Numbered from the stretch's first letter, positions 1 through 12,125 are shown. The stretch is 64,000 nt of DNA from Penelope pileata (GCA_013396635.1 WBMW01004864.1:110886-174885), one strand, 5' to 3'. Numbers and translations are program-made. The notes: generated by a model not told the origin, from the letters alone.

Positions 1-360
1 GGTTGTGTGCATGAATGAGTGAAAACTCGGGAAGAGTCTAACGCCATGTTTATCTCATAGAAGAGGAATTTCTTGATGAAGACTCACAAAACCATTCATC
101 TTCCCCGTGTTGTTTTGGCAGCGGCGTTGCCCACGAGGATGCATCCTCCCCAGTTCTTAGGGGCACGGGGGATTCGCTTCTGGTGCGTGTGTACGGAGCC
201 CCTGGGCTGCCTTTTGCTGAGCTGGAGTCTTTGTTCTGATAAAAAGTTCTCTGTTGCTTCCTATTTCCAGGCTGTTGCTGCGGTGGCGGCGGTGTGAGCT
301 CTCAACAGCTGAAGAAAAGCTCTCAGTTGTTTCCTTCGCTTCCTGGCCTCCCCCCCAACC
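1..360. other. Intron, nothing recognised
   Basis: Mixed composition, no repeat or motif cluster seen. Confidence 0.6.
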
Positions 361-720
361 TTTGCATTAACATCTGGACAGAGATAAATGCACGCGGGCT
401 GTTTTCACTTGCTTTGACTCCTTCACAGCTTTAATGGGAAGATCGTTTCTAATTTGGAGGAGCGGTGGCACGGATAGCGCCGGGGTTCGCTCCCCAGCCT
501 CCCCCCAGATCTCTCCCCAGACAGCGGCGTGTTGAGAACAAACCCTGCAAACTTGGCACAGGCAGGGGGAGCGTAAGTGAAAGCTAATTGGAAGCAGCCC
601 TAACTTGCACTCTGCTGGAGCTATTTACAATATCTTTCATGCGGTGACTTATTGAGTTATTTGCTCAAAGGGGAAAAAAAAAAAAAAAAGGCCAACCCTG
701 CTTATTTATAGCAACAGCGG
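361..720. promoter_or_regulatory. AT-rich island, candidate enhancer
   Basis: Contains cattaaca, a GATA word AGATAA (382-387), ctttaatggg, tctaattt, gctaattgg and gacttattgagttatt, in a GC-rich neighbourhood; the middle (about 480-580) is GC-rich. Candidate only. Confidence 0.35.
674..689. repeat. Poly-A run (16 A)
   Basis: Homopolymer after ctcaaagggg. No LINE or SINE body precedes it, so it is not taken as a retroposon tail. Confidence 0.95.
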
Positions 721-1380
721 TAACCACTGATACATGAGCTGGCTTGGACGTGGAAGCATCTGTCCTGGTCAAACCTGTGGCTATTAATTGACATCCTTCA
801 CCCCTGGCCCTGGGTGCATTGAAGCACACAGGTGTCCACTGTGGACATTGCTATCTGGGTGTCCCGTTTTGGGACCAGAGCCCTTTCAGACCTTTCTCTT
901 ACATTCCTGACCGAGGTCCTGTCCCACAGCACCATCCTGGGCTGCTTCTCCAACACTTTGGTCTCGTGCTGCTCAGTGCCTGGCGGGTGCTGCCTTTCCA
1001 TCGTTGGCTGTGCTTCTGGCTCAGGTTTGCTCTGCAGGGGCTGCCAGGAGGGAGGTGCTGGCTTATTGCAGGGCTGGGCAGAGGAAGCACTGCTGGAGGT
1101 TTTACCCAAACCCCCGTGATGGTGGAGCTGTGATTCCCGTTCCTCCCTGCCCTGCACCGTCCCCAGATCACGGGGGTTTATTTTAGGCCTGGGAGCACGT
1201 GCAGTGTATGTGAGGTATCTCCGTGCTGGCCCATCTCCACGTCACCCTGGTTTTCCTGGCGTCTGCCCCTGCCTCCCCCTGACTTTGTTGTTGTTTTTTC
1301 AGCCCGGCACTAATGCTTTTGATGTTCCCAGCCTCCCATCTCCGCGCAGCTCCTGCAGCACCAGCCCCGTGCCTTTCATT
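721..1380. other. GC-rich intron, nothing recognised
   Basis: Overlapping open frames on both strands here reflect stop-poor composition; no repeat seen. Confidence 0.6.
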
Positions 1381-1560
1381 ACCGCGCTAACAAACTCGAG
1401 TCGTGCCTAACGAGGACGCCTCATACGTTATGCTAATGATCAAGAGACATGTTAATGATATTTTAGAAGCCTAATTAGTGGAATATATAACTATATGCAA
1501 TTTGGTAATGGACTGTGACAAGAAGTTGTTAAAAGGGGGCTTGACAAATCCAGTTGTATG
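1381..1560. promoter_or_regulatory. AT-rich homeodomain-motif island, candidate enhancer
   Basis: Dense in homeodomain words: ATGCTAAT (1430-1437), ttaatgat (1452-1459), the palindrome CTAATTAG (1471-1478), tatatgcaatttggtaatgg. It also contains an uncommon CpG word (catacgtta). Sharp AT-rich boundaries against GC-rich flanks. Confidence 0.5.
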
Positions 1561-1999
1561 TGGCCTCAGCCAAACAGTTGCTGGGGGGGGATGAGCAGGA
1601 GCGGGGCTCACGGCGCGGGGCCACGGGTGCTCGTCAGCCTGACTGACACAAGCTGCTTTTTGGCTCTTCCATTTCCCATTCTGCGTCTTGAACTGACGTG
1701 ACCGAAGCTTCGATTTATGGGCACAGTAATTTTCTCTCTCCATCTGCCGATATCTGCACGCATACGTGTAAAATACAGTCGGGCTGCCCGTGCTGGGCGT
1801 GCTGTCCTCCGCCAGTGAGCAGGCAGGGGGCACGGAGCAGCACCAGGTCCTGCTGCCTGCAACGTGTCACACGTCAGCGTGTCACCTGGTGGCAGCCTTC
1901 CCGAGGTGTGCATCCATGGGGACACGGGATGCTCCCGAGAGCACCAGCTTAGTGCAGATGGGGTCCCTAGTGCTGCTTCCTCTTCCCTCTACAGCAAAA
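1561..1999. other. GC-rich intron, nothing recognised
   Basis: No repeat or clear motif cluster before the CR1 copy. Confidence 0.6.
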
Positions 2000-2447
2000 G
2001 ACGTTGAGGCTTTGGAGCATCTCCAAAGAAGGGTAACAAAGCTGTGAAGTTTGGAGCACAAGTCTTACGAGGAGCAGCTGAGGGAGCTGGGATGGGTCAG
2101 TGTGGAGCAGAGGAGGCTCAGGGGAGACCTCATGGCTCCCTACAGCCCCTGGCAGGTGGTGGTGAGATGGACATCGGCCTCTGCTCCTGGGTAACAGTGA
2201 TAGGACGAGAGGTGATGGCCTTAAATGTCTGCAGGGGAGATTCAGGTTGGATATTAGGAATCATTTCCTCTCAGAAAGAGTGGTAGTGGATTCCCAGGCT
2301 GTGGTGGAGTCACCGTCCCTGGAGGTGTCCAGGAACCGCGTGGATGTGGCACTGAGGGACATGGCTCAGTGGGCATGGTGGGATGGGCTGATGGCTGCAC
2401 TCGGTGATCTTAGAAGTCTTTTCCAACCTTACCAACTCCATGATAAA
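2000..2447 (+). mobile_element. CR1 LINE 3' fragment, sense
   Basis: About 450 bases match the avian CR1 3' region in order: the ctccaaagaagggtaacaaag block, cttacgaggagcagctgaggga, aggctcaggggagacctcat, gggagattcaggttggatattagg, gtccctggaggtgtcc, gcactgagggacatggctcag, and the terminal gatcttagaagtcttttccaacctta. It is 5'-truncated, as almost all CR1 copies are, and the terminal octamer repeat is degenerate (accaactccatgata). It carries many substitutions, so it is not recent. It has no coding capacity. Confidence 0.92.
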
Positions 2448-2979
2448 GGGGGCAGTTTGGCTGAAGATGCCTCCACGTTCGCAATAGCAGATGCTTCTGC
2501 TGTGCTCAACTGCAAGCAGTCTGGAAGTGCTTTGGACAAGGCTTGAGAGCTGGTTGCCTGGTTGAAGGCCGGGGCTGTGTTTGGAAATCTGACCTTCTTG
2601 TGGCTGTGCAGAGGGTGGCTGGAACCTTAAAAGAGCACAAATGAGCTCTGTGGCCCATCCAGCAGGGCTGTGTGAGCCCTGTCTCATGCTTCCAGCATTG
2701 TGGACCTCTCCTCCTGCCCAAGGAGAGAGCTCCTGCTGACAGCTGCAGGGCTGGGGTTACCCTACCTGGTTCAGATTCCCTGATGCTGAGGGCTGCTCTG
2801 TGTCTCTGGCATCTCTCCTGCTCAGCAGGAGAGGAGCTTTCTCCTGGCACGCCATGGGAGGTGAGAAGCCTGGTGTCTGTACCAGCCCCTGCTGCCTGAC
2901 CGGGGGCAGCTTGTGCTGCTGCGCTCCCCATTAAGTCCCAGAGAGGTGACTGTCCTCCTCTGGGAGCAGAGGGTTCACG
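2448..2979. other. Intron, nothing recognised
   Basis: No feature after the CR1 end. Confidence 0.6.
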
Positions 2980-3240
2980 GTGTTAATTCCTGCTGCTTAG
3001 GAAGCAGAACCGATTATTAGATCTTGATTCTTGATATCAAGCCTAATCTTTGTCCTTTCTTAATGACTTCGCAGGTTTCCCAGCTGTATCCTGAGAGCTG
3101 CCCTGTTTCGTATGCATGTGCCTCTTCGTATGCATGGCTTCTCAGCCTGCCTTAAAATCAAAGCTTTAACTTGAATAAATTCTCATTGAAACTCTCACTT
3201 CCTTATTATGTGAATATATTCACACCACCTCTCTCTGGCG
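2980..3240. promoter_or_regulatory. AT-rich island with palindrome and direct repeat
   Basis: Contains the 12-base palindrome CTTGATATCAAG (3030-3041) and two exact copies of TTCGTATGCATG (3107-3118 and 3125-3136, start-to-start 18 bases), plus cgattattag and tcttaatgac. Confidence 0.42.
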
Positions 3241-3674
3241 AGGAGACACTGAATTTGAGGGACATGGGAAGAGGTACGTGGCCTTTCTAAGAGCTCCAGA
3301 TATCTTCTGAGACATCACTTGGGTTTGTTTTAGGCTCATGTGGGCTTCAATTGGGTCAGCGTGTGTGATGGTTGAAGCTGGAAGGCCACATTTCTGCTCT
3401 TGGCAAGGACCAGCACTGCTGACCCCATGGAGTGGGGTTCTGCTGGCATGGAGATGTCCTTCTGTCCAGGGTGTGTGTGCCTGGGGGGATCACGACCAGG
3501 GAGCAGGGACAGATCTGTGATCCCGAGAGCGCAGCACTGCCAGCGGGGCTGCCTGAAGTGTTTCAACTGGGAATTTGCAGCCGCTTTGAAGCTTGGAGAA
3601 CTTTCATCCTGTTGGTTTTTCTTTTCCCTTCAAATATTTTTTTCTTAAAACGTTGAAATTCTTTAACTTATTTG

Positions 3675-3768
3675 GTTTTTTTTTTTTCCCCCTTGCTAAT
3701 AACTAAATTATAATGAGGCTCCCAGTGGGATCAAAGAAAAAAAAAACCACCAAAAAAAAAAAAAAAAA
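3675..3768. repeat. T-run and broken A-runs
   Basis: A T-run near 3678-3687, then two A-runs between 3735 and 3767 separated by ccacc. Low-complexity sequence; no insertion recognised. Confidence 0.85.
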
Positions 3769-3988
3769 CTCGCAGAAATTATTCCTCTTCCACCACCCCC
3801 CTTCTTCTTTTCTCTTTCCAGTGAAATCCGTTCTGCATAATAGCTCTTTGTCTTGCTCACTGATAGGCACGGGGGAGGCCGGGAGCCGGAGCTGAGCCGC
3901 GGGCTGTGCCGAAATGTTGGGGAGCTTTGCACATCCCTTAGGGCTGTGCTCTGCAGGTCGGTGGCCGTGCCCTGGGGCTGCTGGGGTC

Positions 3989-4212
3989 ACAGAATGATGG
4001 AATTTTCACTGAGAGGGTGGTGAGGTGCTGCCCAGAGAGGCTGTGGGTGCCCCATCCCTGGAGGTGTTCCAAGGCCAGGTTGGATGGGGCTGTGGGCAAC
4101 CTGATCTGGTACCAGATCTGGTGGCTGGCAGCTGTGCCTGCGGCAGGGAGATTGGAACTTGATGACCTTTGGGGTCCCTTCCAGCCCAAGCCGTTCTGTG
4201 ATTCTGTGATCA
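3989..4212 (+). mobile_element. CR1 LINE 3' fragment, sense, different subfamily
   Basis: Recognised by ttttcactgagagggtggtgagg, ctgcccagagaggctgtgggtgccccatccctggaggtgttcc, ggccaggttggatggggc, and the end ttggaacttgatgacctttggggtcccttccagccca followed by ttctgtgattctgtga. The 3' segment (gttggatggggctgtgggcaacctg) differs from the other copies in the window and indicates another CR1 subfamily. About 220 bases, 5'-truncated. Confidence 0.9.
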
Positions 4213-4479
4213 GACCTGGGGGAGATGCGAGGCTGAAGCTGGGAGCTGGATGCAATGCTGTGTCTTCTGGCCACAACATCCCATTGGGGTCAAACCATCA
4301 CCCAACAAAATGGCACAAAATTCCCGTTTCGGGGTGATGTGTGCCCCACGAGCCACGTGGCTTTGTGCCCAAGTGCCACCCTGTTCTGTGCTGGATCTGG
4401 GAGAATAAGGACGGCCCCACCTCGGGCTCACGGCAGCCTCCCTGCCGCCAGGCAGGTGTCATAAAGCAGGAGAATCTCT

Positions 4480-4790
4480 CCACTCCGTGATTTTATTCCA
4501 CGGATCAAAGATCAAAGCAGAGGAATACACAGTGACCATAAAATTAACTGCTTTTTCAATTTTACAATGCTTTCAGTGATAAAGAATCATATAAATTTAA
4601 TATTAATTAAACACTTAGCTTTTAACCTCCTCCTGCATCTACTTTTGGCTCCTTGTTGGGGAAAAATTAATTGGGCATCTTAAATCTTGCGTTACTAAAT
4701 GCTTTGACAGGGGGTTTCAAAAGCACTTAGAACTTGAGCAGAATGTATTTGCACCATTCGTCCTTCCACTCACCTAATTGAAAAATCCAA
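4480..4790. promoter_or_regulatory. AT-rich island with tandem TCF/LEF-like sites
   Basis: GATCAAAGATCAAAGC at 4503-4518 holds two adjoining TCF/LEF consensus words (ATCAAAG) in the same orientation. Downstream are attaatt-rich stretches (about 4597-4616), ttaattggg and a TGACAG MEIS/PREP half-site (4705-4710). Confidence 0.48.
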
Positions 4791-4894
4791 GAGCGGAAAG
4801 GGAGGGGGAAGGAAAGGGGGGAAAAAGTAGGGTTTTATGGGTTCTTTAAAAGGGAAAAAAAAAAGGGAAAAAGGCATAACTTATAGCTGCTTTA

Positions 4895-5340
4895 ATTCAA
4901 TCCCTGCCACACTTAACACCTCGCAGAATGGAAGCGATGGAGCCTCGATTACGCACGGTCTCTCGATGGTTACGCGCTTCTCTCCGCGTTGGGCGCGCGG
5001 GGAAGATAGAAACATCCGTGGCTCCCTCCCTGCCTACTGCTATGGTAATGTGTGTTATTAGCTTCCCGACCATTGAAATGCTGCTGCCTTTGGGGGAGAG
5101 CCCAGCAAGCGGCTTTTTAGTGGCAAACAGCAACACTTCATAAATGCGCGAGGAAGGAATTGCAAAACACTACCGTCATGATCCAAACCGGAAAGAGGCA
5201 GTGGGAGGAAAGCTCTTGGAAATCAGTAATGTTGCAAAAGACCTAAGGAGCACAGCGGAGAGCAAATTAGATGTGTTATTTGCAGTGTGGCTTGGCAAAA
5301 AGAGAGCAGCAGTGGGCTTTCTGGGCTGCATAGGCCACAC
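4895..5340. promoter_or_regulatory. Mixed-composition island, candidate conserved element
   Basis: A stretch unusually rich in CpG words for its moderate GC content (gattacgcac, ttacgcgc, ttgggcgcgcgg, gcgcgagg), with ggtaatgtgtgttattagc and caaattagatg. CpG retention in otherwise methylated intron can mark a regulatory element (inference). Confidence 0.35.
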
Positions 5341-8300
5341 TTGATAGAGCAGCAGAGATCTTAGTTCCTTTTCCTAACTGGCTGTGGCATGTGTCTCCAG
5401 ACATCTTATTAATAGCAGCAAAACAGAGAGCTGCAGAACTCCAGGTGTGTGGGAGAAATTCTTCCTTCCTGGTGGAACCTCGTTAAGGTCCGTAATGAGC
5501 TGGGGGCCCACCTGCAGGCACCGCCGAGCTGTTGGTTGGCACCCAGTGTGCAACACCTCCGTGGTGGGAACTCCAGGGTGCTGGGTGGAAGCAGATCTGC
5601 TCATTGCAGGAATTGCCTCTTTGTAGCATTTCTTTGCATAGCTCTGGAGTCTGATGGTGTCTTTTGCAAAAGTAGGATGCTAGGAGACCCCTTCTAGGTC
5701 TTCCCTTGGCTGCAGATTTTGGAGAGCAGGTCTCTGTGTGTGCAGCTCTGTGTCACAGCACATCTTAGGCACCCCTAAACCTCTTCTGTGGGTGGGTGAT
5801 GTGCTCCGGGGCCGAGCTGCTAGGCTGGCAGTTTTGAGCAGCACAGAGTTGAAGATTAGTTGCCCAGTTGGTGTAATTGATCTGAGTCTGAATTTGGATT
5901 TTCCTCTTAATTTTGGAGGTGGTTAAAGAATTAATCTTTTCAAAAAAGCAGCTCTTTCTCCCTGAGGTCAGGGAGCAAAATGTTGCCACGTTGTTTCTCG
6001 CGTGGTCGAGGGATACCTGCTGCGTAACCCGACTGGGAGCTGGGCAGCGAACTCTGGATTTGCTGAAAAAGGTCAGCCCTGGGAAAACTGGGAGTGAGTG
6101 ATGGATCCTAACATCTCAGGGGGTGGAGGGGTGGCAGTAGGGGAGGACGCCTGGGCAGTGTTGGTGTGCAGTGACTCCCAGATGGTGCTCAAGAGGGAAG
6201 GGGAGCATTCCCACCGTCAGGTGTGCGGGTAAATCCCATCCTCTGCACATTTCGGGTTTGGGATGCGGTCCTTGTGCATTTAACCATGTTGCAGGTCAGG
6301 CTGTGCTTCCAGACAGGGCTGATGAAGAACGTGCCGATGTCTGGAATCGCCTCTGAAGTTCAGCACTGGTGTTACCGTATATCTTGCTTGCTCCCATCTT
6401 CCCCTGAACACTACAGGTGCTGGCTGGGGACTGGCAGTTCCTTAAATAAGTCTTCAGCTGCTCCCAGTGTTCTGCATGCAGCTGTGGAAGTGCTTTGATG
6501 CACTTTATCCTACAGGATCTATAAGCAAAGTCATTGAGAAACAACACGACACCAGCGAGGGTTTTCTAAGCAGCCCTTTGTGCTTCGGCGGGTGAGATAA
6601 TGGGAAGAGGAAAGCGCTGCTCCCTGCAGGAACGGGCTGGGGAAGTGCTGCGGGGCTGCTCCGGGCTTCCCTCTCCCTGGAGGCTGCAATTTTAAGGATT
6701 TAATTTCTGTAGGATTGCCTGCAGCAGAGGAACATCTCGTGGGTGTAGCAGTGCCCTGGAGGCACGGGTTGAGACCCCGCTGCACGGCGTCGTGCGGTCG
6801 GGGGGAGGTGCTCCGGGGGAGTTCTGCTGGGACCTGGTGAGCCAGCAGCAGGGATCAGCAGCTGCCTTGCACCAGGGCGTTCTGTTGTGCTGCTGGTAGA
6901 GGAGCTGTGCAGATCCGTACCAGCTGGGACTCGTCTTGTTTTTCTGCTGCGTGCCTGAAGCTGTGTGCGGGCAGCGAGCAGCGCTGCTGGTCTTGGCTTG
7001 CTTTTAACCCCCTTGGTGACGTGTCGGAACTGCCTGAGTTGTGCTCTCACGGGAAACCTCTCCTTAGCCAGGTTTGGGGAGCAGGCGTGGGGGCTCGAGA
7101 TGCTTTCAGCAGCGCAGGTTGCTGAGCTGGGGTTGGAGGTGCTGCCACAGCCAGGAGCGAGGCATGGCTCCAGCGGGGCTCTTTGTTCCCCCTGCTCCCT
7201 CGGCTCTGCTCAGCGCATCCCACACCCCTCCTGAGCTCTTGGCTTTGGTGGTGCTGGGGTACCACTGACCCCCAGCACTGGGTCTCTCCCTGCTGCACTC
7301 AGGCTGAGGCCTGGAGGCAGCTGCAGGGCAGTGCCGGTCGCTGCCAGCTCTGGCAGCAGGAGGAGAGCGTCACAATTTGGGTCAGTCGCTGACCCGTGCT
7401 CCTTGGGTTGGTCTGGCCTCTGTGCCCGGCCCTCCAGGAGAGGCATTGCCCGCGGTGTTCACAAAGGCTTGCGGAACGTGCAGAGCTCCTGTTACCTGCT
7501 GCAGCCTCGGAAAATTAACTCTGTGCTTGCGCTTTGCTCTGGGGAACTTCTCGCTCTTTTGCTTTTCATTTACAGTGTGTTCTCCAGCTTCTCCCTTTCT
7601 CCTAAAAGGAAAGAGAAAAAAAGCAGGCAGCACACAGAAGAAGGGCTGGTCCATCCCGGGGACACCAGGTCTACCTGCAGACGCTGACCTCGCTGTGAGC
7701 AGGCCCCGGGCTGCTCCTGCTTTCCCCCAGGCACAAGCATGTGTGCAGGCCCGGCTGTGTGCTGGCAGGACCACAGCTGCACCCCGGCCAATAAATACGT
7801 ACGTCAGAGAGCAATGCTGAGGCCCCACGCTCGTGTTTTGGGCTCCGATCCCTCCCCGGTTTGTTTGGGAAAGGTGTGGAAGCGAGCTGGGCTTGACTCG
7901 AGATTCATACCTCTCTCAGGGGCATGCTGCTTTTGGATGGGGCTTGTTTGCAGTTATTTTCAGCCCCCGTCCCCAGCAAGGTGGCTGCAGGGAGGGAGCT
8001 GTTTTTCTGGTTTGCAGCTGGCTGTGGGGCAGGGAACGACTCGCCTCGGCGTTTTTTCCGCTCCTTGGCAAGTCGGTGCTATTCAGACCTGAAAGGGGAG
8101 TTGGAGCCGGCCTCATCCCAGCATTGCGACACCTCCGGCCCAACCTCCTGCATGCCACAGGCTGCCTGCAGCCCACTCCTGCCTCCTCATCCACCACCCG
8201 CCCCTGCTCCTGCATCCCCCTCTGCGACCCAACCCCACTCCTGCATCCTCATCCTCACTCCTGATCCATGTGGCAGTGCTTCCCCACGGTGTTTCCACAC

Positions 8301-8479
8301 CTCTGCATGGAGCAGAAGGCCCCGTGCTATGGCTGGGGAAGTGGAGAAGGAAGGAATCCCAGCGCCCTGCTGGGGTGGAGCCCGTCCCCAGCCCACGGGG
8401 ACATCGGTGCCGCTGTCCCCTGTCCCCTGCCCGCCTCCCCCGCGCGCCCTCCTTCCTGCCGTCGGAAGGAGGGGAAGAA
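5341..8479. other. GC-moderate to GC-rich intron, nothing firm
   Basis: A short AT-rich piece at about 5855-5960 (ggtgtaattgatctg, cctcttaattttgg, gaattaatctttt) is the only hint of an element. C-rich low-complexity sequence at 8150-8260. Confidence 0.55.
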
Positions 8480-9115
8480 AAGGAGGAACAACCATATGAA
8501 AAAAATGTTAATTTATTAATCACGGAATATATAGCAGTTCATCTGAAATGCTGTTGCTATGCCAACACCCTGGGAGTTTATTTTCTTAATCCAGGAGTGA
8601 AGCGTTTGGTCCCTCGCTCTCCTGCTGAGCTATTTGAATATGTTGCTGCTGCCGCCGTGTCTGTTTAAAAGGGGGAAGGAGGGAAAAAGGGAAAAAAAAA
8701 TAAAGTAGGCTAAACCACCAAAGCAGTCAGATGCAAAGCAGTAAGAAGCCTTTCTCAGTACGACTTAGTAAAAATGACACAAATTAATATACTCTACTTA
8801 AACCAGACCAAGATTAATGCTTCTCTTTCAGAGCAGCTTAGTCCAACTGTCACTCGACAAGCGTTCGTTGGACAAAATCAACACTAATCAACATTTATTC
8901 CTCTCTTGCCCTTGGGTCTGAGGAGCGTAGAGCGGGCTGCGCCATTCTCCGGCTCGTCTCGCCACGCTTTTCACCCTCCATCCAGCTTCGCCATATATCA
9001 CCCTTCCTCTCCGTGCTTCTGCTCGTACGGATCCACACGCTCAGCTATCAGGCTACATTAGAGGCATGATAGATTTTCTGTTTTAATTTACATCTATTAT
9101 ATTACAACATAACAG
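8480..9115. promoter_or_regulatory. Long AT-rich island, candidate enhancer
   Basis: About 630 bases. ATTAATCA at 8515-8522 is the complement of the PBX-HOX word TGATTAAT. Further words are aaattaatatac, caagattaatgc, and a tandem of aatcaacac and aatcaacat near 8877-8893. CpG-bearing segments lie in the last third. Confidence 0.47.
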
Positions 9116-10929
9116 ATCTTGATTCAGTGGAGACCAGTGTCTCCTGTAGCCACACTCTTTGGGAGGGTTTCTGCATTAACTTATTAAGGTTGGTTAGAAA
9201 GTGGCTTCGGATGGACTCTCCTCCTGTGTGCTGAGCCAAGCATCGCGGCGCTCCTCCAGGTCTCATCTCCAGGGGCTGGAAGCGATGGCTCCTGGTCAAC
9301 ATCGCCCATTGCTGCTGCTGCAGGTTGGGCAGCGGCCATTCAGGAACAGGGGCTTGGAGAAAACCATTGCTACTGTGTGCCCAGAGCCTGTAACAGGAGG
9401 GCAGAGAGGGGCTGCCTCTCCCTGCTGACCCCGGCATGCTGCTGCGACCACTCCAATGAGCAGAAACCAGTGATGGTCATGATGCTGCTGAGCCCAGCTG
9501 GAAGAGTCCTTCGTGCCCATGCAACCTTGGGCTATTAAAATGGGAGGGAGGCGATCGTCTCCTCCACCTTCCAATTCTCATACTTTGCATGTAATGCCTG
9601 TCCTTGGTTTACTTGGCAGAGCGCTCACTTGGATGGTCTGCATTTGACTTCTGGTATCCTTATAAGCTTGGGCAAGGCTCTTTGGCTTCTTCCTAGATGG
9701 TAGTGGTGGGAATTAGGCTCTTGGGGAGGTGAAAATCAAGGTGATTCTTGATGTCCGGCTGAAGGTGTAAATATCAGATGAAAAGCCGAGTGCGAAGGGA
9801 GCCTTTCCAGTGGGAAATGCAACCTTGAAGCACCCTCTTTTTCTGGCAGTGTGCAGGTGTAGATCTGGCTGGAGCTGTGGTAGGCTCAGGGTGCCATGAG
9901 TGTCCCCAGGAGCAGGTTGGGAGAGCATCTGTCAAGGGTGCTCTTGTTCCAGAGCTGGAGTTGGATCTCCTGGTACAAGGTAGGTGCTGATGGATCTCGT
10001 TGCTCTCAACACTCATGGCCAAAAAGCTGAGGTTGTTCTGTGCTTGGATGGGGAAGTGGGACCTATTCCAGTGGTTGCCCCCATGGGTGCTGTTCATCTC
10101 CTCTGGGAGTCCAACACGAGATGTCCCCACTGGACCCAGTAAGAATGCAGAGCTCAGCTCCTCGGGTCAAAGCAGAGCTTGGTGCTCCTGCTGCGAGCCC
10201 TGTGGCCCTGTTCTGCAGTGGATCCTTACAGCTCACGTTGCTCAGTCCAGCTGGGAAAGCTGTAATTCCCCTTTTCTTCCTGGGAGTGTGTGAGCTTTGA
10301 CACAGAGCCTTTTGCTGCCCTCCCGTCGCAGCCTCCATCGCATTGCGCAGAGCTGCTGGCAGCGTGCGGGAGCGCTTCCAGCCCGGTGGGATCCGGTGGG
10401 ATCTCTCCCCGCCCTCCTCTCTCTCCGCTGGTGTGGAGGGAGACGTGATTGATGCGGGCACTTTAGCACAAGTGCCATTTTCCAGGCCGTAGCTCCTGGC
10501 ACCGGGAGCAGAGGGAGCTGCAGGCAGTGTGTGCACGCTGGGTGCTTTACGATGCGCTGGGAGGGGAGAACCCGCATCCCTCCCCGGCCCTTAGTGCTCA
10601 GCAGTAAAGTAAATGATGCTTAGTATAACTTTGCACTTAGACTTGCAGCTCAATTTGAACGAAACCAAAAACTCCAGGAGCAGGAGGGGCTCTGAAGTGA
10701 GGTTGTTCCTACAAACCCACGTTGTTAATTTTAACAAGGGGAGGAAGGAACGCCGCAGTGGGTGCCAGCAGCCCGGGGCAGGGGGTGGGCTCGGGGCAGG
10801 ACTCACCAGGGAGCCCTGGCTGCTTCGGGGACTCGTAAATTCCCTGCCCCAAACAATGGTCTTGAGCTGCCTGCGCTGGGGAGCGCTCGCTCCAAGGCTT
10901 CTGTGGGGCTCTGCCAGCTCTTCAGGGAG
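9116..10929. other. Intron, one isolated PBX-HOX word
   Basis: TGATTGATGC at 10446-10455 is an isolated PBX-HOX-like word. Otherwise nothing recognised. Confidence 0.55.
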
Positions 10930-11165
10930 GTTTTTGGAAAGGAGATAACATGCTCAGGAATTAGAGCTGTTTGTGAAGCACTTGGAAGATGGAAAGAGCT
11001 ATAGAAGGGCTGTAATTAATAGAGGCTGGCTAATTTAATGTTCTGCCTGGACATCATCTCTGCTGATATATATGTAAAGAAAAGCACCTCCATTAATGCT
11101 AGGGAAAATCATTCCCCCTCCTGTGCTGGGAATAAAGGAGCCAGATTTATTTCTCTTAATTGTCT
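10930..11165. promoter_or_regulatory. AT-rich homeodomain-motif island
   Basis: gctgtaattaatagagg, gctaatttaatg, ctccattaatgctagg and ttcccccttcctgtg-like spacers; ctcttaattgtc closes the block. Candidate enhancer. Confidence 0.45.
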
Positions 11166-11894
11166 CCAGGAATTGAAGTCCAAATGTCCCTCCCTGCATC
11201 TTGGATGTGTCTGAGGCAGCAAAGCTCTGCACAGAGCCTCCAGCAGCCGCCCCGCTGCCGTGCAGGGCTCTGTGACCGGGGCCAGTGCAACCCTTGGGCT
11301 CCTACAGAAAGCTGCGTGGGTCTGCAGCACACGGGGTGCTTGCAGAACTCAGAGGTGCACTCACGTGCTTCCCGTTTGCATCCTGGATGTCTTGCCTTAA
11401 GCCACATCTGTGCTGTTTGGAACTGCTGCTGCTGCAGTCAGGTGCGTTTCAGCGATGGTTGTTCTGCAGAAGGTCTTGTGTTGCCTCCTCCCTGCTACCC
11501 CCAAACACTTTGGTTTGTTTTGAGGATTTGGCGTAGGCTGCGTCTGTTAAGCCCGTGCTCTCCTTCACCTCACTGCTGTGTGGATGGGGTGAGCTCTTTT
11601 GACAAGAGAAAGGGACTTCTGCCTTCTGCTTTTCTTTCCATTGCTGCACATCCTCTCTGTAGCCTTCCAGGCTCTTGTTCTTGCAGCCACGTCTCGAGTG
11701 CTGGTCAGCACAGCTCTCCCAGCCTCTCCTCCCAGCCTGAACCCATCCCGTGCTCCCCAGCCCATATATAGCTGCACAGAGGATTTGGGAGCTGCTGCCT
11801 GCTTTGTGTCCAGCTTTGGATGTGCGCTGCTCGCTGGGAAGCCGGGTTCTTCCCTGCGCCTGAATATGGTGTTGGGGCCTGCCTGAGCCTGAAG

Positions 11895-11975
11895 GCACTG
11901 CCCTTATATGCATAGGAGCGTGCAGTTTCTATATAAACGTTTTTATAAGGGCCATAAACCGTGGTGCGTCGCGGC
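11895..11975. promoter_or_regulatory. Short AT-rich island with HOX/CDX-like inverted words
   Basis: TTTATAAGGGCCATAAA (11942-11958) has TTTAT and ATAAA arms seven bases apart; ccttatatgc and ctatataaacg lie just upstream. ATAAA/TTTAT resembles posterior HOX or CDX cores. Confidence 0.33.
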
Positions 11976-12125
11976 GCGAGCCAACCGCTGCGCTGTGGGG
12001 TCGGGGGGAGCTTCCAGGAAGAGCCACATCCCCGGGGGTGTGGGTGCTGCAGGGGGGGGCTGTTGGCAGCCCTGAAGCATGCTGCCAGCCTGGGGCTTTC
12101 CAGCAGCCTCTCCCAGGCCATCAGC

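Noticed and set aside
674..689. Poly-A run as a retroposon or processed-pseudogene tail
   Set aside because: No LINE, SINE or gene-like body precedes it and no target-site duplication is evident.
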